A stretch of DNA of 64,000 bases, taken from NCBI RefSeq assembly GCF_030818485.1, contig NZ_JAUTAJ010000004.1:3071501-3135500 (forward strand). Direction: 5' to 3'. Below the pieces are notes generated by a model. It was given only the letters and a program-made list of their open reading frames with translations, did no database searches and was not told where the DNA came from. How positions within the stretch are numbered: the first letter of the stretch is position 1; each line of letters begins with the position of its first letter. The stretch comes from Pseudoroseomonas cervicalis. GTDB taxonomy: Bacteria; Pseudomonadota; Alphaproteobacteria; Acetobacterales; Acetobacteraceae. Positions 37,418-46,114 of this stretch are shown piece by piece. The position numbers and the translations under genes were made by a program.

Positions 37418-38512
37418 ATGCTGCGCTGCTTCCAGACCGAACGCCGCCCTTCCCCCGCCACCGCCCCGTCTCCGGCGCCGCGCCGCGCCGGGCGCGGCCT
37501 CGCCCTGCTGGCGGCGGCGCTGCTGGCCGCCTGCGCGCCGCGGGTGGAGCCGGCCGGCCCGGTGATCGCCACCCCGGCTCTGCTGCCCGAGCAGGACACG
37601 CTGCTGGCCGCCGATGGCGCCAGGCTGAAGCTGCGCCACCGCGCGCCGCCCGAGGGCGTGGCGCCGCGCGCCGTCATCCTGGCGCTGCACGGCTTCAACG
37701 ACCATTCCGGCAATTTCCTGATCGACGGCTTCGACCGCCTGGCCGAGGGCGGGGTGGTCACCTACGCCTATGACCAGCGCGGCTTCGGCGCCTCGCCCGG
37801 CCGCACCCTCTGGCCGGGGGCGGAGAGCATGGCGGCGGATGCGGCGGAGGCGCTGCGCCTGCTGCGCAGCCGCCATCCGGACCTGCCGCTCTACCTGATG
37901 GGGGAGAGCATGGGCGCGGCCGTCGCCGTGCTGGCGGCCACCGGCCAGCCCCTGCCGGTGGATGGCATCCTGCTGATGGCCCCCGCCTTCTGGTCGCGCG
38001 CCGAGGTGGGGCCGGTGGCCACCGGCGCCTTCTGGCTGCTGGCGCACACCCTGCCGGCGCTGGCCTTCCCGCCGAGCGCCGGCAACATCACCGCCAGCGA
38101 CAATATCGACGCGCTGCGCCGCTTCGGCCGCGACCCGCTGACCATCAAGGACACCCGCATCGACGCCGCCTGGGGGCTGTTCGGCCTGATGGACCGGGCG
38201 ACGCAGAGCCTGGCGGGCTGCTGCGCCGCGCCGACCCTGGTGCTGCAGGGCGCGCAGGACCGCGTGGTGCCGCCCGAGGTGACGCGCGCCGCCCTCTCCC
38301 GCATGCGGCCCGAGGCGCGGCTGGCCCGCTACCCCGACGGCTTCCACCTGCTGCTGCGCGACGGGGTGAAGGAGCAGGTGGCGGACGACATCCTGGCCTG
38401 GATCCGCGACCCGCGCGCGCCGCTGCCCTCCGGCGCCGATCGCGAGGGCCAGGCCTGGCTGGGCCGCCCGGCGCCGGCCCTGGTCGCCGCCGCGCCCATC
38501 CCCGGCGGCTAG
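37418..38512 (+). CDS. Alpha/beta hydrolase lipoprotein (lysophospholipase-like)
   Basis: 364 residues. A lipobox LLAAALLAAC near residue 39 predicts a membrane-anchored lipoprotein. The serine hydrolase fold has LHGFNDHSGNF, YDQRGFGASPG, nucleophile in LMGESMGAA, Asp in LQGAQDRVVP and His in DGFHLLLRDG. Resembles monoacylglycerol lipase or lysophospholipase. The stop shares a CTAG palindrome with that of the convergent glycosyltransferase-like pseudogene. Confidence 0.85.
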   Translation: MLRCFQTERRPSPATAPSPAPRRAGRGLALLAAALLAACAPRVEPAGPVIATPALLPEQDTLLAADGARLKLRHRAPPEGVAPRAVILALHGFNDHSGNFLIDGFDRLAEGGVVTYAYDQRGFGASPGRTLWPGAESMAADAAEALRLLRSRHPDLPLYLMGESMGAAVAVLAATGQPLPVDGILLMAPAFWSRAEVGPVATGAFWLLAHTLPALAFPPSAGNITASDNIDALRRFGRDPLTIKDTRIDAAWGLFGLMDRATQSLAGCCAAPTLVLQGAQDRVVPPEVTRAALSRMRPEARLARYPDGFHLLLRDGVKEQVADDILAWIRDPRAPLPSGADREGQAWLGRPAPALVAAAPIPGG

Positions 38513-39647
38513 GCCGCGCGGCGCGCCAGCGCCTCCAGCCTGGCCAGGGCGGTCTCCTGCCCCGGCAGGGCCGCGAACCCGGCCGCCAGGCGCCGCGCCG
38601 CCGCGCGATGCGGGGCGCTGCGCAGCAGGCGCTGCATCGCCTGGTGCAGCGCCCCTTGTGTCGCCGCCAGCGGGTCCAGCGCCTCGGCCACGCCGAGCGC
38701 CACGCAGCGCGCCGCATTGTCCGGCTGGTCGGCGCCCATCGGCAGCAGCAGCAGCGGCACGCCCGCGGCCAGCGAAGCCGCCACCGTGCCGGAGCCGGCA
38801 TGGCACACCGCCAGCGCGCAGCGCGGCAGCAGCATCGCCTGGTCGACGAAACGCTCCACCCGCACGCCGGGCGGCGGCGCGCCCAGCTCCGCCGGGTCGA
38901 TCTGCGGGCCGGTGGCCAGCACGGCGCCGGCCGGCAGGAAGCGCAGCGCCGCCAGCATGCGGGACAGCAGATCGCCCGATTCCTGGTTGAACACCGTGCC
39001 CAGCGTCAGATGCAGCAGCGGCCGCGCGGCAGCGCCTCCAGCCAGGGCGGCGGCGGGCTGGCGGGCGGGGCATCGGGGCGGAAGCTCAGCGCGCCGGCGG
39101 GCAGCGGGCAATCCGGGTCGCGCAGCGCCGGCGGGAAGGGGTTCAGCCAGAGCGGCGGCGCATCGGGCGCGGGCGGCAGGCCGAGCGCCGCGCGCAACGG
39201 CGCCAAAGCGGGCGCCAGCAGGGCCGGCCGCGACAGGCGCCCGGCCGCGATCACCCCCAGCACGGCGCGGGGCAGGCCGGCCTGCTCGGCGGCCAGCATC
39301 GCGCCGAAATCCATCTCGTCGCAGAGCAGCGCATCGGGCCGCCAGGCCGCGATCAGCGCGGCGATGGCCGGCGCCCGCGCCGCCGCCACCCGCCCGGCAT
39401 AACCCTGCGTGACGGCGCGCTCCTCCCGCGCCGGGTCCAGCGCCAGAAGCGGGCGGCGCGCCTCGGCGGCCAGCAGCGTGTCGCCGCCGCTTTCCGCGGC
39501 GGCGAAGCCTTCGGCACGCACCGCCTGCAGCATGCCCTCCTGGGCCGCGAAGAGGATATCGTGTCCGCGCGCCGCCAGGGCGCCGGCCAGCGGCAGCAGC
39601 GGCCGGAAATGCCCGGCGCCGCCGGCGAAGCCCAGCAGGAAGCGCAT
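38509..39647 (-). pseudogene. MGT-family glycosyltransferase, frameshifted
   Basis: Two overlapping frames make one protein: the first (from ATG 39647, GFAGGAGHFRPLLPLAGALAARGHD, ending at 39006) has the N-terminal domain, the second (from about 39030 to 38509) the C-terminal UDP-sugar domain with HAGSGTVAASLAAGVPLLLLP. The join falls near 39020 in WLEALP/RPLLHLTLGT, and adding one base restores a 379-codon frame. Either a recent pseudogene or a sequencing error. Ten bp downstream of the serine hydrolase gene, probably in one unit. Confidence 0.8.
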
Positions 39648-39657
39648 GGCGTGGCGC

Positions 39658-40752
39658 TCAGCCGGCCAGATTGGCCAGCACGATCTCGCGCCAGATTCGC
39701 AAGGGCGTCACCCCCTGCTCCGGCTGGTCGTAGAGGCCGCAGAAACACACCATGGCGAGCTTCGCCGCCGGCATCAGGTAGAGCCGCTGGCCGCCATTGC
39801 CGAAGGCGCCCAGCCAGGGGCGCGGCCCACCCAGGGCGGGCACATGACCGCCGCCCTGGTACCAGAGGCGGCGGTAATGCAGCCCGTCGCCGGTCGGCAG
39901 GCCGGGGCGCGTCAGCTCCGTCAGCCAGCCTGCCGGCAGCACGCGGCGTCCCTCCCACACCCCGCCCGCCAGCACCGCCTGGCCGATCCGCAGCAGTCCC
40001 GGCGCGGTCAGACGCAGGCCGGACGCGGCCGAGGGCACGCCATCCCGCCCCGCCGCCCAGCCGCCGGATTCGATGCCGAGCGGCGCGAACAGCGCATCCC
40101 GGGCGAAATCCGGCAGGCTCTGCCCGGTGCCGCGCGCGATCAGCGCGCCGAGCAGCGCCACCGCCCCGCCGGAATAGGTCCAGCGCGTGCCGGGAGGCTG
40201 CCGCACCGGCTGCTCCAGCACATAACGATAGCGGTCGGGCGCCGCCTCCATGGCGATCTCGCTATTCGCCGGGTCGGTGTAGGGACGGCTCTCATCCCAG
40301 GCGAGGCCCATGGACATGTCCAGCGCATCCGCCACCCGCAGACGCTGCCGCGCCGGGTCGGCGCCGAGGTCGGGATAATCCGGGAATTGCGCCAGCAGCG
40401 GCGCCTCCGGCGGCGGCACCGCGCCGCGGGCCAGGGCGATGCCATAGAGCAGCCCGACCACGCTCTTGGTCACCGAGCGGAGGTCATGCGCGACCTCCGG
40501 CCCGAAGCGCACTTCTCCCAGGGGGCGGCCCCAGCTCTGGTCCACCCCCTGGCCGTAATGCGCCAGCACCAGCTGCCCGTCGCGGGCGACCAGCACCGCA
40601 TGCACGCCGCGCAGCAGGCCGGAGCGCAGCCCGGCGGCGAATTTTTCTTCGAGGTCGGGGGCGAAGCCGCGGGGGCCCGCCATCGCGCCGCCGGCCATCA
40701 GGCCGAGCCCCAGCGCCGGCAGCGCACGGCGGGCGAAAGAGGGGACATGCAT
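39658..40752 (-). CDS. Serine hydrolase, class C beta-lactamase fold
   Basis: 364 residues with a signal peptide (RRALPALGLGLMAGGAMAG). The SxxK motif is SVTKSVVG, and the second motif is YSGG in place of the usual YxN. Such proteins include esterases, D-aminopeptidases and beta-lactamases; without the exact YxN motif, a true beta-lactamase is less likely. Exported to the periplasm. Ten bp separate it from the frameshifted glycosyltransferase downstream. Confidence 0.87.
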   Translation of the reverse strand: MHVPSFARRALPALGLGLMAGGAMAGPRGFAPDLEEKFAAGLRSGLLRGVHAVLVARDGQLVLAHYGQGVDQSWGRPLGEVRFGPEVAHDLRSVTKSVVGLLYGIALARGAVPPPEAPLLAQFPDYPDLGADPARQRLRVADALDMSMGLAWDESRPYTDPANSEIAMEAAPDRYRYVLEQPVRQPPGTRWTYSGGAVALLGALIARGTGQSLPDFARDALFAPLGIESGGWAAGRDGVPSAASGLRLTAPGLLRIGQAVLAGGVWEGRRVLPAGWLTELTRPGLPTGDGLHYRRLWYQGGGHVPALGGPRPWLGAFGNGGQRLYLMPAAKLAMVCFCGLYDQPEQGVTPLRIWREIVLANLAG

Positions 40753-40952
40753 CGCATCCTCGGCTCCTGCTCCGGGCGGAGGCTAGGCCATGGCGGCGGC
40801 GCCAGGAAGGGGCGCGCCCTGTTGCGCCTGCCGATACGCGGTGGCGCCCGGCGCCGGCCCGGCCCTTGTTTTTGTGGCCCCTCCGGCCGGGCGATTGACC
40901 CGCTGGCGGGGCTTTGGAACGCTCCCCGGATCAGCCCCGCCAGGAGAAGCCC

Positions 40953-42386
40953 GTGGCCCGCACCCTGATCCGCGCCTCGCACATCATCGCCTACCAGAAT
41001 GGCGGGCACCGCCACCTGAAGGACGGGGTGGTGGTGGTCGAGGATGACAAGATCCTGCATGTCGGCAGCCATTATGACGGGCCGGTGGACCAGACCATCG
41101 ACGCCAAGGGCAAGGTGGTCACGCCCGGGCTGATCAACACCCACGCCCATCTCTCCGAAAGCCCGCTGGACAAGAGCTTCGTCGAGGATCGCGGGCCGCG
41201 GCAATTCTACCTCTCCGGCCTGTTCGAATTCCTCACCGCGCGCGACGGCGCCATCACCGAGGCGGCGCGCCGCGCCTGCATCGCCTATTCCATGCCCGAG
41301 CTGCTGCGCACCGGCACCACCACCATCATGGAGATCGGCTGGCATGGCGATGTGGTGGCCGAGCATGCCGAGCGTGTCGGCTTGCGCGCCTATATCGGCC
41401 AGGGCTACCGCTCCGGCCGCTGGCTGACCGCCAATGGCCGCACGGTGGACTACGAATGGCTGCCGGATGATGGCCTCGCGGGCTTCAACGACGCCGTCTC
41501 CTTCATCGAGCGCGTGGACGGCCGCGCCAATGGCCGCATCAAGGGCTTCCTGACGCCGATGCAGGTCGACACCTGCTCCGAGGCGCTGCTGAAGCGCTCG
41601 GCCGATGCCTCGCGCGACATGAAGGTGCCGCTGGCGCTGCATGTGTCGCAATCCGTGCCCGAATTCCACGAGATGACGCGCCGCAATGGCTGCACGCCGA
41701 TCGAGTGGCTGGAGAAGATCGGGTTCCTGTCGGAACGCTGCATCCTTGGCCATTGCATCATTCCGGGCGAGAGCAGCTGGGCCAATTACCAGGCCGATGA
41801 TATCGGCATCCTGGCCGATACCGGCGCCAATGTGGCCCATGCGGTGTGGGTGTTCGCCCGCCGCGGCATCGCCATGGAGAGCTTCGCCCGCTACCAGGAG
41901 CGCGGCGTGAACATGACCATCGCCACCGACACCTGCCCGCAGAGCATGATCGAGGCGATGCGCTGGACCTCGGTGGTCTCCAAGATCGTCGACCGCCGCA
42001 CCCAGGTCGCGACCGCGGCCGATGTCTTCAACGCCGCCACGCTGAACGGCGCCAAGGCGCTGGGGCGCGAGGATCTCGGCCGCATCGCGCCGGGCGCCAA
42101 GGCCGATCTGCTGATCTGGGGCGGCGAGACGATGTTCATGACGCCGCTGCGCGACCCGATCCGCAACATCGTCTTCTCGGCGACGGCCGAGGATCTCGAC
42201 ACCTCGATCATCGATGGCCGCGTCGTCATGCAGGGCGGCGTGGTGCCCGGCTACGACCCGATCGAGCTGGGCCGCGAGGTGCAGAAGGGCGCCGAGGCGA
42301 TGTGGGAGGGCATGAAGTCGCGCGACTGGGCCGGGCGCGATATCGAGCAGCTCTCGCCCTCCAGCTTCGAAGCGTTCCAGGAGTAA
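40953..42386 (+). CDS. Amidohydrolase (cytosine deaminase / TRZ-ATZ type)
   Basis: 477 residues from GTG 40953 with AGGAG 8 nt upstream. Metal-dependent TIM barrel: HxH in GLINTHAHLSES, His in LALHVSQS, His in ILGHCIIPG and the terminal Asp in TIATDTCPQ. Substrate unknown; this family deaminates nucleobases, guanine, or dechlorinates s-triazines. A divergent serine hydrolase gene lies upstream; a hairpin element pair follows. Confidence 0.87.
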   Translation: MARTLIRASHIIAYQNGGHRHLKDGVVVVEDDKILHVGSHYDGPVDQTIDAKGKVVTPGLINTHAHLSESPLDKSFVEDRGPRQFYLSGLFEFLTARDGAITEAARRACIAYSMPELLRTGTTTIMEIGWHGDVVAEHAERVGLRAYIGQGYRSGRWLTANGRTVDYEWLPDDGLAGFNDAVSFIERVDGRANGRIKGFLTPMQVDTCSEALLKRSADASRDMKVPLALHVSQSVPEFHEMTRRNGCTPIEWLEKIGFLSERCILGHCIIPGESSWANYQADDIGILADTGANVAHAVWVFARRGIAMESFARYQERGVNMTIATDTCPQSMIEAMRWTSVVSKIVDRRTQVATAADVFNAATLNGAKALGREDLGRIAPGAKADLLIWGGETMFMTPLRDPIRNIVFSATAEDLDTSIIDGRVVMQGGVVPGYDPIELGREVQKGAEAMWEGMKSRDWAGRDIEQLSPSSFEAFQE

Positions 42387-42388
42387 GC

Positions 42389-42496
42389 GGGGGGCTCCGC
42401 CCCCTGACCCCCGCCGGGGTGGCAGGGCCACCCCGGACCCCGCCATCAGATGGCGCCAAACTGAAGGCGGGGTCTGGGGGGACCCTGTCCCCCCAG
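42389..42496. repeat. Convergent pair of header hairpin elements
   Basis: Hairpin 42390-42404, then header 1 arms CCGGGGTGGC (42414-42423) / 42427-42436 with tail ACCCCGCCATCAG pointing to plus, then the opposite header 2 (42474-42483 / 42487-42496) serving the minus MscS gene. Each convergent gene has its own copy. Confidence 0.88.
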
Positions 42497-42504
42497 CCTT
42501 CTCT

Positions 42505-43611
42505 TTACTCTGCTGCCAGCGCCGCCTGCGGCGCCCGGTCGATCTCGGCGCGGCGGCGCGGCAGGGCGTGCGGATATTCCGCCTGCAGCCAGCCGATCAT
42601 CTTCTCCCGCACCTCGCAGCGCAGGTCAAAGGCGCGGCCGGCATTGCCGGCGCTGACCAGCATGCGCACCTCCATCGTCTCCTGCTTGAAGTCGGTGACC
42701 TGCAGGTTCACCACCTTGCCGTCCCAGCGCGAGGAGCCCTTGGCGATCTCCTCCAGCTTGCGCCGCATCTCCGGGACCGGCGCGGTGTAGTCGACATAGA
42801 GCATCACCGTGCCGATCAGCGCCGCGCCCTCGCGCGTCCAGTTCTGGAACGGGTGCTCGATGAAGTAGCTGAGCGGCAGCACCATGCGCCGCCAATCCCA
42901 CAGCCGGACGACGACATAGGTGGAGGAGATCTCCTCCACATTGCCCCATTCGCCCTCGACGATCACCGCATCCTCCAGCCGGATCGGCTGGGTGATGGCC
43001 AGCTGGATGCCGGCCACCAGGTTCTTCAGCAGCGGCTGCAGCGCCAGGCCGACCACCAGACCGGCGGCGCCGGCCGAGGCCAGCAGCGACACGCCATATT
43101 GCCGCACCCCGTCGAAGGTCATCAGCGCCACCGCGGCGGTGATGACGACGATCAGCGTCGCCGCCACGCGTTGCAGGATGCGCGACTGCGTGGCGTGCTT
43201 GCGCGCCAGCAGATTGTCCTCCGCCTCCAGCTTGAAGCGGCGCAGATAGACGGTGGTCCAGATATGCAGCGCGGTCAGCGCCACCCAGCCCAGCAGGCCG
43301 ATGAAGCAGATCAGCAGCCCATGCCGCAGCACCGTGGTCTGGCCGCCATTCAGCGGCGCGATGCCGGCGCCGATCGACAGCGCGAAGACCACCAGGGCCA
43401 TGCGCACCGGCCCCTCGGTGCGCTGCACCAGCGAGCGCCAGAACAGCTCGCGCTGCTCCACCAGCCGGGTCAGCACACGATACACCGCGCGGTGCAGCGC
43501 CAGCGCCAGCAGGGCCGCCACCCCCAGCACCAGCAGGCTGACCGCCCAGTCGGGCGCCCAGCTCAGCGAATCGACCACATCGCGGCCGACCTCGTCGATC
43601 TGTTCGAGCAA
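42505..43611 (-). CDS. Mechanosensitive channel, MscS family
   Basis: 368 residues starting at TTG 43611 (GGGAG 7 nt upstream). Inner-membrane channel: about four hydrophobic helices before the pore helix (GVSLLASAGAAGLVVGLALQPLLKNLVAGIQLAIT), then the beta domain with IEGEWGNVEEI-like (VEGEWGNVEEISSTYVVVRLWDWRRMVLPLSYF). It opens under membrane tension and protects against osmotic downshift. Longer N-terminal helical part than E. coli MscS. Confidence 0.9.
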   Translation of the reverse strand: MLEQIDEVGRDVVDSLSWAPDWAVSLLVLGVAALLALALHRAVYRVLTRLVEQRELFWRSLVQRTEGPVRMALVVFALSIGAGIAPLNGGQTTVLRHGLLICFIGLLGWVALTALHIWTTVYLRRFKLEAEDNLLARKHATQSRILQRVAATLIVVITAAVALMTFDGVRQYGVSLLASAGAAGLVVGLALQPLLKNLVAGIQLAITQPIRLEDAVIVEGEWGNVEEISSTYVVVRLWDWRRMVLPLSYFIEHPFQNWTREGAALIGTVMLYVDYTAPVPEMRRKLEEIAKGSSRWDGKVVNLQVTDFKQETMEVRMLVSAGNAGRAFDLRCEVREKMIGWLQAEYPHALPRRRAEIDRAPQAALAAE

Positions 43612-43911
43612 TCGCCTCTCCCTTGGCCTGCCGAAGGCGGGGAGGCCGGCGCCGGCGGCGCGGCCTTGCGGCCGGGCAACCGGGCGCGCCTCCGCGCCTC
43701 CGCCGGGTGAGCCCGTGCTGCCGGCCCCGAAGGGGCAGGGGGGCGGGGGCATGGCCCCGCCCGTGCCACGGGTGGACCGCCCGCCGATGCGGCGGGAACG
43801 GCCCGGATCCGAGGGGAGAATGCGAAACCGACCCCAGCGTTTCCAGGGCGTCTGACGCCAGTGTGAGAGCGGCGTGTGAGAAGGGCGCGCGGCGTCTTGC
43901 CGCGCTGCAGC
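43612..43911. other. Intergenic region upstream of mscS-like gene
   Basis: 300 bp with GC-rich short hairpins, e.g. CCGCC-GAT-GGCGG near 43790, and no supported gene. It should hold the mscS-like promoter; no clear hexamers are seen. Confidence 0.4.
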
Positions 43912-44433
43912 TCAGCCCGGCGGGCTGCGGTCGGCGGCGCCCAGGGCGCGCTGCATCAGCACCACATCCAGCCAGCGCCCGAACTTGAAGCCGGCGCCGC
44001 GCAGCAGCCCGACCTGGCGGAAGCCCAGCGAGAGATGCAGCCCGACCGAGCCGACATTCTCCGAATCGCCGATCACCGCGAAGACCTGGCGGAAGCCGGC
44101 GGCCTCGGCCCGCTCCAGCAGCGCCGCCACCAGGCTCTTGCCCAGGCCCTGGCCGTGCACGTCCTGGCGGACATAGATCGAATCCTCGGCGGCATAGCGC
44201 CAGGCCGGCTGGGCGCGATAGGCGGAGAGGAAGCCGAAGCCCAGCACCTCGCCCTGCTCCTCGGCCACCAGCCAGGCCCAGCCCTGGCCCTGCACCCGCG
44301 CCAGCCGCGCCGCCATCTCGGCCTCGTCGGGCGGCGCCTCCTCGAAGGTGCCGGTGCCGGTCAGCACGTGATGGGCATGGATCGCGGTGATCGCCGGAAG
44401 ATCGGCCGGGGTGGCGTCGCGCAGCAGCGGCAT
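43912..44433 (-). CDS. GNAT acetyltransferase, phosphinothricin/MddA-like
   Basis: 173 residues. The pattern DATPADLPAITAIHAHHVLTGTGTFEE and YAAEDSIYVRQDVHGQGLGKSLVAALLE, then GDSENVGSVGLHLSLGFRQVGLLRGAGFKFGRWLDVVLMQR, is that of PAT/MddA N-acetyltransferases that act on phosphinothricin, methionine sulfone or related amino acid analogues. ATG 44433 starts the homologous region. Confidence 0.9.
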   Translation of the reverse strand: MPLLRDATPADLPAITAIHAHHVLTGTGTFEEAPPDEAEMAARLARVQGQGWAWLVAEEQGEVLGFGFLSAYRAQPAWRYAAEDSIYVRQDVHGQGLGKSLVAALLERAEAAGFRQVFAVIGDSENVGSVGLHLSLGFRQVGLLRGAGFKFGRWLDVVLMQRALGAADRSPPG

Positions 44434-44585
44434 GCGGGGTCTCCGCGAGGGTGGGGCTCCACCGCAAGGCGTAGGTGGGGCGGAGCGAAGCCGCAAGCGG
44501 CGGCGGCATCGCATCCGGCCGCGCAACGAAGAAAGCGCCGGCGCGGCCCCGGCCCGGAAGCCGGGGCGGGGCCGCGCCGCCCGGT

Positions 44586-46004
44586 TCAGCGCCGGCGCAG
44601 CAGCTCCGGCACGTGCAGCAGGATGAACTCATTGTCGTCGGCGCGCGTCAGGTGGCGGCCGGCGCTGAAGGGCAGGTTGTTGTCATTGGCGACAATGATG
44701 TGCTCGGCATCCACCACCGCCACATTCTCGATGGTGAAGAAGGGGAAGCCGAAGCGCTCGCGCGGGGCGTTGGCGGCGCGGTCGCCCAGGCTGCGCGCCA
44801 GGCCCTCCGGGTCGCGAATGTCGAGCAGGTCGATATGCGCCAGCTTGGCCACGAAGCCCTCGGCATCGACCTGGCCGAGATCGACCAGCGTCACCCGCTT
44901 CACCCGCGCCGGGGCGTGGAAGCAGGCCGGGGGCGTCTGCCCGGCCGCGCAGGCGAGCGACGGGTCGCCCTCGGCATCGTCGCGCTCGATCACCAGGGCG
45001 CGGCGCTCATCGATGAAGTTGAAATCGCCGATGGCGGTGGCGCCCGGCGCCAGGCGGAATTTCAGGCTGCGGCCGGTCCAGTCGCCGCGCGCCGTGTCGA
45101 ACTCGATCATGCGCAGGAACTCGCCCTCGGGGCGGCCCTCGGCGGTCAGCACCGGCTTCTCCAGCAGGGCCCAGAGGCGGCTGCCATCCGGCAGCATGGC
45201 CATGCCCTCATAGCCGCCGGAGCGCTGGGTCTGGAAGGCGACGCCGGCGGTCGGGCTGTTCGGCACGAAGAGCGAGGGGTGGTCCGGGCTGCGCAGCGTG
45301 CGCCCCTCCAGCCGGGTCTCCACCACCTGCTGCACCCGCCCCGCGGCGTCGAGGCGGATCAGGTAGGGGCCGAACTCCTCGCCGATCCAGAAGCCCTGGC
45401 CATTCGGCATGGGCTGGATGCTCTCCGGGTCGAAATCGGCGCCGGTCAGGTAGCGCGCCTCGCTGCCCTCATGCGCGATGCGGAAGGGCACGCGGCGATC
45501 GGGGTCGGAGAGGAAGATGGTCTGTTCCACCCGCACCGCGCCGGTGGCGAAATCGGGGCGGATCTTGTGGAACATCAGCAGCGCGTCGCCGCTGTTGCGC
45601 TTGTTGCCGAAGCCATTGTCGGTCAGCACCCAGTAGGCGCCGGGCTCGCCGGCCACCGGCTTGATGCCGGAGAAGCCCTGCACCGGCTGGCCGATGAAGG
45701 GCAGGGAAAGACCGGTGGGGCGGCCATTCGGCGCCGGGCCGGTGCTGCCGGGGAGGCTGCCGGGGCGGTCCTCGCGCTGCGCGCCGGTGAACTTGCCGGA
45801 GACCAGCGCGTCGCGCGGCGCATCGGCCGGCGGCAGGGTCATGGTGAAGGCGGGCAGGATGGCATGGCCGGCCAGGCGGGCCTCGACCCGCTGGTCCTGT
45901 TGGGCCTGGGCCTGGTTCTGGGCCTGATTCTGGGCCTGGTTCTGGGCCAGGACGGGGCCGCCCAGCCCGAGCAGGGCAGTGGCGGCGAGCAGCAGCGCGC
46001 GCAT
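44586..46004 (-). CDS. Esterase-like activity of phytase family protein
   Basis: 472 residues. Signal peptide MRALLLAATALLGLGGPVLA, then a low-complexity Gln/Asn/Ala stretch from a 12-bp DNA repeat, then a beta-propeller Phytase-like domain (VLTDNGFGNK, GADFDPESIQPMPNGQGFWIGEEFGPYLIRLD, GYEGMAMLPDGSRLWALLEKP, ENVAVVDAEHIIVANDNNLP). Probably periplasmic or extracellular. ATG 46004 is chosen over 46010 for better spacing from GGAG. True phytase activity is not certain. Confidence 0.87.
   Translation of the reverse strand: MRALLLAATALLGLGGPVLAQNQAQNQAQNQAQAQQDQRVEARLAGHAILPAFTMTLPPADAPRDALVSGKFTGAQREDRPGSLPGSTGPAPNGRPTGLSLPFIGQPVQGFSGIKPVAGEPGAYWVLTDNGFGNKRNSGDALLMFHKIRPDFATGAVRVEQTIFLSDPDRRVPFRIAHEGSEARYLTGADFDPESIQPMPNGQGFWIGEEFGPYLIRLDAAGRVQQVVETRLEGRTLRSPDHPSLFVPNSPTAGVAFQTQRSGGYEGMAMLPDGSRLWALLEKPVLTAEGRPEGEFLRMIEFDTARGDWTGRSLKFRLAPGATAIGDFNFIDERRALVIERDDAEGDPSLACAAGQTPPACFHAPARVKRVTLVDLGQVDAEGFVAKLAHIDLLDIRDPEGLARSLGDRAANAPRERFGFPFFTIENVAVVDAEHIIVANDNNLPFSAGRHLTRADDNEFILLHVPELLRRR
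45905..45950. repeat. 12-bp tandem repeat within phytase-like gene
   Basis: About four imperfect copies of CTGGGCCTGGTT encode repeated Asn-Gln-Ala-Gln just after the signal peptide. Copy-number variation is expected through slippage. Confidence 0.8.
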
Positions 46005-46114
46005 CGTCATCTCCGAATCTGGAATCGCGTGCGGCGCTGTTACGGGCGTGCTGTTGCAGCCGCTTGACGACTGGATGACGAAATGGCGGCGGTGCCGCCC
46101 GGCGGCCCGGCCGT

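Noticed and set aside
39658..40752. True class C beta-lactamase
   Set aside because: The YxN motif is YSG; general serine hydrolase is the safer call.
45905..45950. 12-bp repeats as a regulatory iteron
   Set aside because: They lie in frame inside a coding region and encode a simple peptide repeat.
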